Positions 1-5,813 of a DNA stretch of 8,741 nt are shown here, piece by piece (positions within the stretch are counted from its first letter, which is position 1; every line of letters starts with the position of its first letter). The notes under the pieces were generated by a model, which worked only from the letters and a program-made list of their open reading frames with translations, was not told where the DNA came from and ran no database searches. The stretch is from contig JADYZI010000072.1 of NCBI GenBank assembly GCA_020853255.1, positions 1 to 8,741 on the forward strand. Direction: 5' to 3'. Source of the stretch: Acidobacteriota bacterium. Its GTDB lineage: Bacteria; Acidobacteriota; Blastocatellia; Pyrinomonadales; Pyrinomonadaceae. The translations under genes and the position numbers were made by a program.

Positions 1-2
1 AA

Positions 3-1145
3 GCGGCATTGAATCAGTTCATTGAGGTCATCGAGTGGCTCGATGACACGGGCGATACCTTGGTGTATCGATTTCCGGTCGCCGGACAGGAGATAAAGAA
101 CGGGGCTCAGCTCATCGTTCGCGAATCGCAGGCGGCGGTCTTCGTACACGAAGGCCAGGTCGCGGATGTCTTTACTCCCGGCAAATATGAGATCGACGGC
201 GGGAACACGCCGATCCTGACCAAGCTCGGTGCCTGGAAATACGGCTTCAACTCGCCGTTCAAATCCGAGGTCTATTTCGTCAATACGAAGCAATTCTCGG
301 ATATGAAGTGGGGCACGTCGAACCCGATAATGCTTCGCGATGCGGATTTCGGCATCGTCCGCCTGCGTGCATTCGGCGGATACAGCCTGCGCGTTTCGGA
401 TCCGGCGGCCTTCATACGTGAGATCGCGGGTACGAACGCACAATTCCAGACCGAGGATATCGAAGGCCAATTGAAGCGTTCGGTCGTTACGGAATTCTCC
501 GATGCTCTCGGCGAACTGAAGATCCCGGCTCTCGACCTTGCTTCGCAATACAAAGAGCTCGGCGAGAAGATCCGCGGCGTCATCAACCAGGATTTCTCTT
601 CGTGGGGCCTTGAGGTCGTCAAATTCTACGTCGAGAACATCTCGCTTCCCGAAGAGGTCGAAGCGGCGATGGACAAGCGTGCTTCGATGGGCGCTCTTGG
701 CGACGCACAGAAATATATGCAATTCCAGGCGGCCGACGCCCTTCGCGATGCCGCTCAGAACGAAGGCGGCGGTGCAGGGCTTGGTGCAGGCCTCGGAGCA
801 GGCTTTGCTGTCGGCGGCCAGATGGCGAACGCCTTCGGAATGGGCACGCCGGGCGGACAGGCTGCTCCGGGCGGTGCGGTTCCGGTCGCGGCGACCGTCG
901 CGTGTCCGGACTGCGGCAAGCCGAATGCGGCTGCGGCGAAATTCTGCGCCGAGTGCGGCTCGAAGATCGAGGTCGCAAAGGTTCCGTGCATCAAGTGCGG
1001 CGCGCAGCTTCGCGAAGGTGCAAAGTTCTGCTCAGAATGCGGCTCTTCGCAGGAAAAGCAGAAGTGCACAGGCTGCCAGCAAGAACTCACTCCGGGAGCG
1101 AAATTCTGCCCCGAGTGTGGCACAAAGACGGAAGCGGCATCCTAG
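3..1145 (+). CDS. SPFH-domain protein with three C-terminal zinc ribbons (YdjI-like), 5'-partial
   Basis: Membrane-associated scaffold-type protein of the SPFH (stomatin/prohibitin) superfamily, YdjI-like 'virion core protein' subgroup; its biochemical role is not established. The reading frame is open to the window edge. A TTG at 9 could be a start, but family members usually have about ten residues before the conserved FI(E/D)VIEW segment, so the true start is probably upstream. Roughly residues 1-230 form the SPFH region (FIEVIEW near the start, then VYFVNTKQF and LRAFGGYSLRV). A Gly/Ala-rich linker follows at about 250-295. Three CxxC...CxxC zinc ribbons come next: CPDC/CAEC, CIKC/CSEC and CTGC/CPEC, each with a KFC core. 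I see no transmembrane helix in the visible part. The last ribbon is duplicated downstream at 2131-2232, so this 3' end has probably been rebuilt by recombination. A strong hairpin at 1193-1255 may terminate the transcript. Confidence 0.88.
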   Translation, partial: AALNQFIEVIEWLDDTGDTLVYRFPVAGQEIKNGAQLIVRESQAAVFVHEGQVADVFTPGKYEIDGGNTPILTKLGAWKYGFNSPFKSEVYFVNTKQFSDMKWGTSNPIMLRDADFGIVRLRAFGGYSLRVSDPAAFIREIAGTNAQFQTEDIEGQLKRSVVTEFSDALGELKIPALDLASQYKELGEKIRGVINQDFSSWGLEVVKFYVENISLPEEVEAAMDKRASMGALGDAQKYMQFQAADALRDAAQNEGGGAGLGAGLGAGFAVGGQMANAFGMGTPGGQAAPGGAVPVAATVACPDCGKPNAAAAKFCAECGSKIEVAKVPCIKCGAQLREGAKFCSECGSSQEKQKCTGCQQELTPGAKFCPECGTKTEAAS

Positions 1146-1148
1146 TTT

Positions 1149-1163
1149 CACAGGCTGCGAGCA
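1149..1163 (+). repeat. Short third copy of the zinc-ribbon DNA motif
   Basis: The 15 bases just after the SPFH stop codon match the CTGC-ribbon coding sequence at 1067-1081 with one mismatch (CACAGGCTGC[C/G]AGCA). The same stretch occurs again in the orphan tail at 2153-2167. It may be a remnant of the recombination that built this locus. The match is short, so confidence is limited. Confidence 0.35.
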
Positions 1164-1192
1164 CACCTTCTACGAGTATCAATCTCGCGCTC

Positions 1193-1255
1193 AGGCCGGT
1201 CTTTCACGAAGCTTTGTCAAGGAAATGACAATGTTTTTGTGCAAAAGACCGGCCT
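1193..1255 (+). terminator. Long nested stem-loop, probable terminator or structured RNA
   Basis: AGGCCGGTCTTT at 1193-1204 is the exact reverse complement of AAAGACCGGCCT at 1244-1255, giving a perfect 12-bp stem. It can extend by CAC/GTG (1205-1207 with 1239-1241) after a 2-nt bulge. The 39-nt loop contains a second perfect hairpin: TTGTCA (1214-1219) and TGACAA (1226-1231) around a 6-nt loop. The outer stem is followed by TTTAAT, a weak U-tract. It lies 48 nt after the SPFH stop and about 60 nt before the next start, which suits a terminator. The nested architecture also suits a structured RNA or a recombination hairpin. Confidence 0.6.
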
Positions 1256-1302
1256 TTAATTCGTCTCATGTTTCATTTACTCACTCCCATGTGTCAATTT
1301 TT

Positions 1303-1308
1303 AGGAGG
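1303..1308 (+). promoter_or_regulatory. Strong Shine-Dalgarno fixing the start at 1318
   Basis: A perfect AGGAGG lies nine bases before ATG 1318. It decides the start of the downstream gene, because the frame stays open far upstream through the SPFH gene, where it is only an overlapping shadow frame. Confidence 0.85.
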
Positions 1309-1317
1309 CGTAAGCTC

Positions 1318-2115
1318 ATGGGAATCTCGATTTCAAATAAAGTCGGTCCGATCGGCCAATATCCGAATTTGCCGGGCGATGTTAAGACCATCGCAAATGG
1401 GCTGAACAGGATCTCGGTCGCTGATGGTGGTGTGAAAGGGGCGCCGCCGGACAAGCAGCTAGACGAAAGCACAGGCATAATGTCGGAAAAGCTGTTGACG
1501 GCAATTCAGACGTTCCAGCTAAAGCAATTTGGATGGCCGGGCGCCGATCGACGGGTATTTCCCGGTGGGGAAACGATCGGTCGGATGAATCAACTGCTTA
1601 CCGATACGGGCCAACCAGGTACGGGAGAGACCTTCGAACTTCCGAAGAGTAACTTGTTTTTCTTTAGTTTTGCACGTCGGGGGCCAGATATGCTGAGTAA
1701 GCTATTGATCTCGGTAAAAGACCCGATGAATGACCTGCAGGCCTTCTTTGTCGTAGGTCGGGGATTTTTTGGACCGCAGCCGTTCTTTACGCGCGATGTA
1801 CGAATTCTATGGCCGGGAAAGGCTATATCGATCGTGGAGTTTCGCGATGCAGACTTCGTGTACTCAACGAGCTTGACCTCAAGCCTGGTGGTCGGTCCCA
1901 ATGGGCCGGAACGAAACGGCTTTACGCTTGATAACTCGATAGAGATCAAACTGCGGGGCGACCGTCGCGGTCGATCCTTTTCCCTTCCATCGCCGGAGCA
2001 TGGCGAGTTTGCTATAAGTGAGGCGACCATATACGCGATCAGGAATCCGAAAGGAGAAGAACGGTCCTTTACGATCGAGGGCACCATGCTCCAGGTGACT
2101 ATGGAGGAAGAATAG
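1318..2115 (+). CDS. Peptidoglycan-binding-like N-terminal domain protein, C-terminus unknown
   Basis: A 265-residue protein not recognised as a named family. Residues 3-98 resemble a peptidoglycan-binding-like fold of the kind found in secretion-associated and phage-tail-like proteins: SISNKVG then DVKTIANGLNRI, later a helix LLTAIQTFQLKQFGW and the closing TIGRMNQLL. This resemblance was judged by eye. Residues 110-265 are hydrophobic/aromatic-rich and look mainly beta (FFFSF, AFFVVGRGFFG, AISIVEF, MLQVTM). There is no signal peptide or membrane helix, so if it acts on cell wall it needs a dedicated export route. ATG 1318 is chosen for its AGGAGG box. GC content and codon use are lower and more mixed than in the flanking SPFH gene. 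The gene is enclosed by two copies of that gene's tail, which marks it as an insertion. No partner gene is visible. Confidence 0.75.
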   Translation: MGISISNKVGPIGQYPNLPGDVKTIANGLNRISVADGGVKGAPPDKQLDESTGIMSEKLLTAIQTFQLKQFGWPGADRRVFPGGETIGRMNQLLTDTGQPGTGETFELPKSNLFFFSFARRGPDMLSKLLISVKDPMNDLQAFFVVGRGFFGPQPFFTRDVRILWPGKAISIVEFRDADFVYSTSLTSSLVVGPNGPERNGFTLDNSIEIKLRGDRRGRSFSLPSPEHGEFAISEATIYAIRNPKGEERSFTIEGTMLQVTMEEE

Positions 2116-2130
2116 GGTTCCACACACACC

Positions 2131-2232
2131 TCTTCGCAAGAAAAGCAGAAGTGCACAGGCTGCCAGCAGGAACTCGCTCCCGGTGCAAAATTCTGCCCGG
2201 AATGCGGAGCAAAGGTCGAGGCCGCGGCCTAA
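2131..2232 (+). pseudogene. Orphan duplicate of the SPFH gene's C-terminal zinc ribbon
   Basis: These 102 bases align without gaps to 1044-1145, the last 33 codons plus stop of the SPFH gene. The frame is open and ends in TAA. It encodes SSQEKQKC then a CTGC/CPEC ribbon and a tail KVEAAA. I count 19 base differences but only four amino-acid changes (T/A, T/A, T/V, S/A). The differences are uneven: two in the first 15 codons, 17 in the remaining 19 codons and stop. No start codon or SD precedes it, so it is unlikely to be translated alone. Its stop codon abuts the stop codon of the convergent lipoprotein gene at 2233. That placement suggests it is the original end of the SPFH gene, displaced by the 1146-2130 insert. 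Confidence 0.85.
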
Positions 2233-2850
2233 CTATTTCTTCTGAACAGGGGCGTTCATCGGATCCGTGGACGCCCTAAAAAAGTAGATAGAGGCCGTTG
2301 GGTCGTCATCTTTCTTATTCTTGTCTGTATTCGGGACGTACAGGATTATTAGGCCCTGTTGCTTGCCGTTCTCGAGCTTTTGAAAGATGCAGGCATGGCC
2401 CATCGCGCCTTCTGCTCCGCCGTCAAGACAAGGCTTATCCATACCCTCTTTTAGATCCCAGTTTCCGGCCGCCTTCATTCTTTCCGCAGTGTAGAATTTA
2501 TCGATATCGAGATCAGTCCCCTTATACTCGAAAAAGATGAAGTCAACCGAAACGGGGTTGTGTTCCTGATCGCCTCCCTTGTTCTTGTCATCCTGGTTCA
2601 TACCCGCGAACACGAGGTTCACGAAGCCGCGTAGAATGATATTCACCGTTAAAGGTATTTGATCGTTAAGCGATTCGCCGAGCCCGTCCATTTTCGGCAC
2701 GTCCTGCCATAGTGAATCGACCTTGGTCGTTTTCATTCCTTTGTCCAACTGCTTCTCGACCTGCTTTTCGGCCATACGCCCGATCGAACTGCATGACAGT
2801 ACCGCAAAGATCAGGACGATCGCACCAAGCGCCTTTGATATAACTTTCAT
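2233..2850 (-). CDS. Putative lipoprotein, function unknown
   Basis: A 205-residue secreted lipoprotein of unrecognised family. Residues 1-19 form a signal peptide (MKVISKALG, then the hydrophobic run AIVLIFAVL) ending in VLSC, with Cys20 as the probable lipidated residue. The mature part begins with a charged, coiled-coil-prone stretch (MAEKQVEKQLDKGMK). After that comes a globular domain with two further cysteines about 15 residues apart (KPC...HAC) that could form a disulfide in the periplasm, and a Lys-rich C-terminus. I chose ATG at 2850 rather than the upstream in-frame ATG at 2931. The former has GGGAGG five bases upstream and gives a clean signal peptide, while the longer form would bury it. 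The gene converges tail-to-tail with the orphan zinc-ribbon fragment and diverges from the Trm112-like gene. Confidence 0.8.
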   Translation of the reverse strand: MKVISKALGAIVLIFAVLSCSSIGRMAEKQVEKQLDKGMKTTKVDSLWQDVPKMDGLGESLNDQIPLTVNIILRGFVNLVFAGMNQDDKNKGGDQEHNPVSVDFIFFEYKGTDLDIDKFYTAERMKAAGNWDLKEGMDKPCLDGGAEGAMGHACIFQKLENGKQQGLIILYVPNTDKNKKDDDPTASIYFFRASTDPMNAPVQKK

Positions 2851-2855
2851 ATTTG

Positions 2856-2861
2856 CCTCCC
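2856..2861 (-). promoter_or_regulatory. Shine-Dalgarno of the lipoprotein gene
   Basis: GGGAGG on the minus strand, five bases before ATG 2850. It selects this start over the in-frame ATG 81 bases upstream. It is also part of a 9-bp inverted repeat (2857-2865 with 2912-2920). Confidence 0.75.
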
Positions 2862-2920
2862 GACATTCCGACTTTACTCCTCTACGGGTTAAAATCGTAG
2901 AAAAATATTCGTGTCGGGAG
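2857..2920. repeat. Inverted repeat spanning the divergent spacer
   Basis: CTCCCGACA (2857-2865) and TGTCGGGAG (2912-2920) are exact reverse complements, 46 bases apart. Each arm contains the SD-like GGGAG of one of the two divergent genes. They could be paired operators or simply two similar ribosome-binding sites. The AT-rich centre (TTAAAAT near 2889-2895) is the probable promoter zone. Confidence 0.5.
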
Positions 2921-2934
2921 AAAATGATCAAAAT

Positions 2935-3108
2935 ATGGCTGTCAGTCCTGAGTTAGTGGAGATACTCCGCTGTCCGAAATGCAAGTCAAAGGTCGAGCTG
3001 CAGGGCGAAGATGCCCTGAAGTGCGTCAACCCCGAGTGCTCGCTCGTCTATCCTGTCCGCGATGACATTCCCGTAATGCTCGTCGAAGAGGCCGCGGCCG
3101 GGAAATAG
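2935..3108 (+). CDS. Trm112/UPF0434 family zinc-binding protein
   Basis: A 57-residue protein of the Trm112-like/UPF0434 (YcaR) family. Eukaryotic and archaeal Trm112 activates methyltransferases; the bacterial small proteins have no firmly defined activity. The family pattern is complete: LVEILRCPKC (Cys13, Cys16), then LKCVNPEC (Cys30, Cys35), and the hallmark YPVRDDIPVML (39-49). ATG 2935 gives a normal-length protein. The GTG at 2911 would add eight residues with no similarity to the family, and it overlaps the likely SD (GGGAG, 2916-2920). The stop is 19 bases before the glycosyltransferase start. UPF0434 genes are often found near LPS or cell-envelope genes, which fits this arrangement. 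Confidence 0.88.
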   Translation: MAVSPELVEILRCPKCKSKVELQGEDALKCVNPECSLVYPVRDDIPVMLVEEAAAGK

Positions 3109-3127
3109 GCCGATCCAAGACCGTAAA

Positions 3128-4153
3128 TTGGCAAAGAACGAACAGATCGACTGGGAATCCGTGCGTCGCATACTCGTGATCCGCCTGCGTTCTATCGGCG
3201 ACACGGTGCTTGCGACGCCCGTTCTATCGACGCTTCGGCGGGAGATGCCTCACGCTGAGATCGATATCGCGCTCGAATCGTGGGTCGCACCGCTCCTTGC
3301 GGGCTTTGAAGGCGTCGGCATACAAAGCATCGGTGCGGACGCCGCAACGCGTCTAAGGGCTGCCGCAAGGCTCAAAAAGCGGCGTTATGACGCGGTCATA
3401 AACCTGCACGGCGGCTCGACCAGCTCGACGCTCACGGCCGCGACGCTTGCCAAATATCGCCTCGGTTTTTCGCATTATCGTTTCCCTCGGACATACACAC
3501 ATCTTTACGGTTCGCCCGCCGATCTTTGGGGCACGACCGAGCTTCATTCCGTCGAGCAGCAGCTTGCGTTGATCGGCCTTGCGGGCATCAAGATCGACCG
3601 CAGCGAACCGACGTCGCTGCCCGCGAACGCCGAAGCCGAAGCCTCGGTCGCCCGCCGGCTTGATACATCCGAAAGGGTCGCGCTACTCCATCCGGCGGCG
3701 GCATACGAGACAAAACAGTGGCCCGCGGAGAATTTCGCCCGTGCCGCCGAACACCTCGCTTCAAAAGGCTTTCGTGTGTCGGCCGTTGCCGCCGCGGACG
3801 AGGCCGCGACGCTCGCGTCGGTGCAGCGTGCGGCAAAATGCGAGATCGCGTCGTTCACCGACCTCAGCCTGCCCGAACTGACCGCGCTTGCACGCCGAGC
3901 CGACGTTTTCGTCGGGAACGATTCCGGCATCGCACACATTGCGGCCGCCGTCGGGACGCCGTCCGTCGTGATCTTCGGTTCGTCGAACCGCGTGCACTGG
4001 CGGCCTTGGACGCAGGCCCCAAGCGAGATCGTCTTCGAAGAGTTCGCGTGCCAGCCTTGCCCGGGCGACATCTGCTGCGAATTCGGCGAACCACGCTGCA
4101 TCCTCTCCGTTCCCGTCGCCAACGTCCTCACCGCCATCGACCGCATCCGTTGA
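3128..4153 (+). CDS. Glycosyltransferase family 9 (ADP-heptose:LPS heptosyltransferase-like)
   Basis: A 341-residue GT-B fold enzyme of family 9, which transfers ADP-activated heptose to the LPS inner core on the cytoplasmic face of the inner membrane. The exact acceptor here is unknown. The N-terminal acceptor-side motif IRLRSIGDTVLATPVL is at about 18-33, with GDTVL at 24-28. The nucleotide-sugar motif FVGNDSGIAHIAAAVGTP starts near 261 (GNDSG 263-267) and is followed by VVIFG. The C-terminus has a Cys cluster, CQPCPGDICC...C (308-324), seen in a subset of GT9 proteins and possibly metal-binding. Length is typical. The TTG start at 3128 has no clear SD. GTG at 3161 (VRRILVIRL) is an alternative that keeps the whole domain. 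Probably co-transcribed with the Trm112-like gene. Confidence 0.9.
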   Translation: MAKNEQIDWESVRRILVIRLRSIGDTVLATPVLSTLRREMPHAEIDIALESWVAPLLAGFEGVGIQSIGADAATRLRAAARLKKRRYDAVINLHGGSTSSTLTAATLAKYRLGFSHYRFPRTYTHLYGSPADLWGTTELHSVEQQLALIGLAGIKIDRSEPTSLPANAEAEASVARRLDTSERVALLHPAAAYETKQWPAENFARAAEHLASKGFRVSAVAAADEAATLASVQRAAKCEIASFTDLSLPELTALARRADVFVGNDSGIAHIAAAVGTPSVVIFGSSNRVHWRPWTQAPSEIVFEEFACQPCPGDICCEFGEPRCILSVPVANVLTAIDRIR

Positions 4154-4172
4154 AGAAGCCGCCTTTCTCTTC

Positions 4173-4185
4173 GCCGCGTAGCGGC
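4173..4185. repeat. Small hairpin after the glycosyltransferase
   Basis: GCCGC (4173-4177) and GCGGC (4181-4185) surround a GTA loop. It is the first of three palindromes in the spacer. There is no U-tract, so an intrinsic terminator is doubtful. Confidence 0.45.
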
Positions 4186-4198
4186 CGCATCAATGTAG

Positions 4199-4217
4199 CC
4201 GTGGGTGCAACCCACGG
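4199..4217. repeat. Perfect 8-bp palindrome, REP-like
   Basis: CCGTGGGT (4199-4206), loop GCA, ACCCACGG (4210-4217). A perfect, GC-rich stem with a tiny loop and no following T-run. It resembles dispersed palindromic intergenic repeats more than a terminator. It could also act as a 3' mRNA stabiliser for the glycosyltransferase transcript. Confidence 0.65.
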
Positions 4218-4238
4218 ACCGACGCCACCAACACACCC

Positions 4239-4254
4239 CGTCGCGTCAGCGACG
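4239..4254. repeat. Second palindrome of the repeat cluster
   Basis: CGTCGC (4239-4244), loop GTCA, GCGACG (4249-4254). It lies 21 bases after the previous hairpin and directly abuts the heptamer repeat, so the pieces may form one composite dispersed element. Confidence 0.55.
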
Positions 4255-4274
4255 ATTCACCATTCACGATTCAC
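4254..4274 (-). repeat. Heptamer tandem repeat, three units
   Basis: Three adjacent 7-mers of the form NATTCAC (G, C, G at the first base). Read on the minus strand they are GTGAATN units, identical in form to the five-unit array at 8180-8214. The two arrays flank the accessory island in opposite orientation. Confidence 0.7.
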
Positions 4275-4324
4275 GGGTATTCGATTTTGGACTATTTCCC
4301 GGACGCGGCTTACGCTTTTTGGTG

Positions 4325-4654
4325 ATGAAACCTGAATACTCAGACGTGGTAAAAACGATCCTTGCCCGCCCGCGAAACGGTGCGGGCGGCGGCATCCCGC
4401 TCACTCGCGGCGAGGCCGCGATGCTCTTTTTCGACGGCTACGCCGGCGACGGCCCCGAACTCCTCGACGTCCGCGCCCTCGGCTACGCCGATGACGAACT
4501 CTGGCACGGCCTCACCCACAGCGACGTCTTCAGCACCGACCACGACTCCGACGCCGCCTTCATCTGGTCAAAATGGCCACCCCTCGAGTTGTGGCTGGCC
4601 CATTCTATTCCGCAGGAAAGAGATAGGCTTGCGCGAACGAATCGGGGAGCGTGA
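4325..4654 (+). pseudogene. Truncated hypothetical gene, 3' end replaced by island DNA
   Basis: An open frame of 109 codons, family not recognised. Residues 1 to about 90 are convincingly coding: third positions are almost all G or C from 4370 to about 4585, and the protein is acidic and aromatic (LFFDGYAGDGPELLDV, DAAFIWSKWPP). From about 4590 the codon pattern collapses. The last 17 codons (4601-4651) overlap the 3' end of the minus-strand Beta_protein gene, which starts its stop codon at 4605. The simplest reading is that the island insertion removed the gene's original C-terminus and the present stop at 4652 is accidental. I found no remnant of the missing half elsewhere in the window. 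The ATG has no good SD; GTG 4322 is adjacent and in frame. It could still be expressed as a shortened protein. Confidence 0.6.
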
Positions 4655-5813
4655 TCCTTTTATTGTTCCATGCGGTTGGCAGAGCCGGTCTAGAGAGCCG
4701 TCCAAAGCGCCCTTTGGCTGAATAAACCGGATCTGCGAAGAGTTGAGCAAGTTGTCGGGCAACGAGGGTGAGATGACGATTGATACCAGCGGTCAGCCAA
4801 GTGCTTACATTTCCGGTCTCTTTGGTCTGGCCTCCAATGCGAGCAATGTACTCATCTGCAAACGAAAAATCGGCTCCCGAAAATTCCTCTCTATGCATCA
4901 AGGCGTTCGCGAGTCCCCAGTATTGATCAAACTTGGCCCCGCGACCTAGCCATTCACCTCGCATAATGATCCAATGATTAAGGTCTGCGTATCGAATGCT
5001 CGCACTTACCTTAGGTACAAATGGCAGCGGCGCCGGTCGCTTGGGATATTGGATGGAGTAGTCAGAGTACGTGGGGAGCCGTTCGATCCTAGATTGTTCC
5101 TCAAAGGCGGTCCTCCAACGCTGCCAATGTTGGCGAGGTAACACGTGCTCTTCATTTTTGGTGAGATCTGAGAGAAAGCGGGGGAATGATCCGCCAGCGA
5201 CGACAAAAGACAGCCATCTGTTTAGCATCGGCATTCGCTCACAAATTTCTTCGATGGATGAGCTATCAGCATTCACTTCTTCGAGGTCAATCAGAAGATG
5301 GACCTGTTCTGGAGCTACCGAAAGGTTTCGAAGCAATAACAAGAGCTCTATATCCATGGTTGGCTCTCGTATTTCTTTTTGAGAAATACGAAGGCACAAC
5401 TCCTTTGTCCTCGAATTCAGTACACTTCGGATTGATTGCTGATGCGAGTTGGATCTTCGTAGTCCTGTAACGGGAACTGGTTTTATATCTTGAATTGCGT
5501 GCCAGTCTGCTAACTCGAAAAAGATTTCTAGGGGATGTCTGCTACAGTGAGAAAAAGCAGCTTCTACGTTACCAAAGTCTATAAAATATGAACGATTGCC
5601 ACATGCTCCGGCAAGGTCTTGATGAACGCCCCAAAGGTACTCTACGGGGTCTAAGTCTCGGAATGACTTCAACTTCCTGTCATCAAGAGTATGCTCACAC
5701 ATTTCAAAGAACGGAGTTATCCGCGCAAAGTCTTCATTGACAAGGTTTGTAACTGCCGCAATCTCGGCGCGTTTCACTCGCAGGATCGGGACGTAATCTG
5801 ACTTCGCGAGCAT
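4605..5813 (-). CDS. Beta_protein family protein (third gene of the HigB/HigA-ImmA operon)
   Basis: A 402-residue soluble protein assigned by eye to the Pfam Beta_protein family (typically 330-400 residues), which has no well-defined biochemical activity. The diagnostic N-terminus is present: YVPILRVKRAEIAAV (7-21) followed by ITPFFEM (32-38). FIDFG (77-81) and VHLLIDLEEV are strand-plus-acid motifs consistent with a barrel-like core, and the C-terminus carries TAGINRHLTLVARQL. No signal peptide or membrane helix is seen. The start ATG (5813) follows the stop of the HigA-ImmA gene with no spacer (TAG then ATG). GGAGGA lies seven bases before the ATG, so translation is strongly coupled. Codon use is AT-richer than in the core genes, indicating transfer with the island. 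In this context it may be an effector, sensor or substrate of the neighbouring protease; that is inference. Confidence 0.75.
   Translation of the reverse strand: MLAKSDYVPILRVKRAEIAAVTNLVNEDFARITPFFEMCEHTLDDRKLKSFRDLDPVEYLWGVHQDLAGACGNRSYFIDFGNVEAAFSHCSRHPLEIFFELADWHAIQDIKPVPVTGLRRSNSHQQSIRSVLNSRTKELCLRISQKEIREPTMDIELLLLLRNLSVAPEQVHLLIDLEEVNADSSSIEEICERMPMLNRWLSFVVAGGSFPRFLSDLTKNEEHVLPRQHWQRWRTAFEEQSRIERLPTYSDYSIQYPKRPAPLPFVPKVSASIRYADLNHWIIMRGEWLGRGAKFDQYWGLANALMHREEFSGADFSFADEYIARIGGQTKETGNVSTWLTAGINRHLTLVARQLAQLFADPVYSAKGRFGRLSRPALPTAWNNKRITLPDSFAQAYLFPAE

Noticed and set aside
538..1317. Upstream extension of the 1318 gene's frame as a long Arg/Ser-rich protein
   Set aside because: It overlaps the well-supported SPFH coding sequence in another frame and has shadow-type composition. 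The strong SD before ATG 1318 defines the real start.
1590..2156. 188-residue minus-strand frame opposite the insert gene
   Set aside because: It lacks an SD and recognisable domains, and runs through the orphan zinc-ribbon fragment. The plus-strand gene has the better start and composition.
3544..4236. 230-residue minus-strand frame opposite the glycosyltransferase
   Set aside because: A shadow of a high-GC gene; the plus strand carries clear GT9 motifs across the same region.
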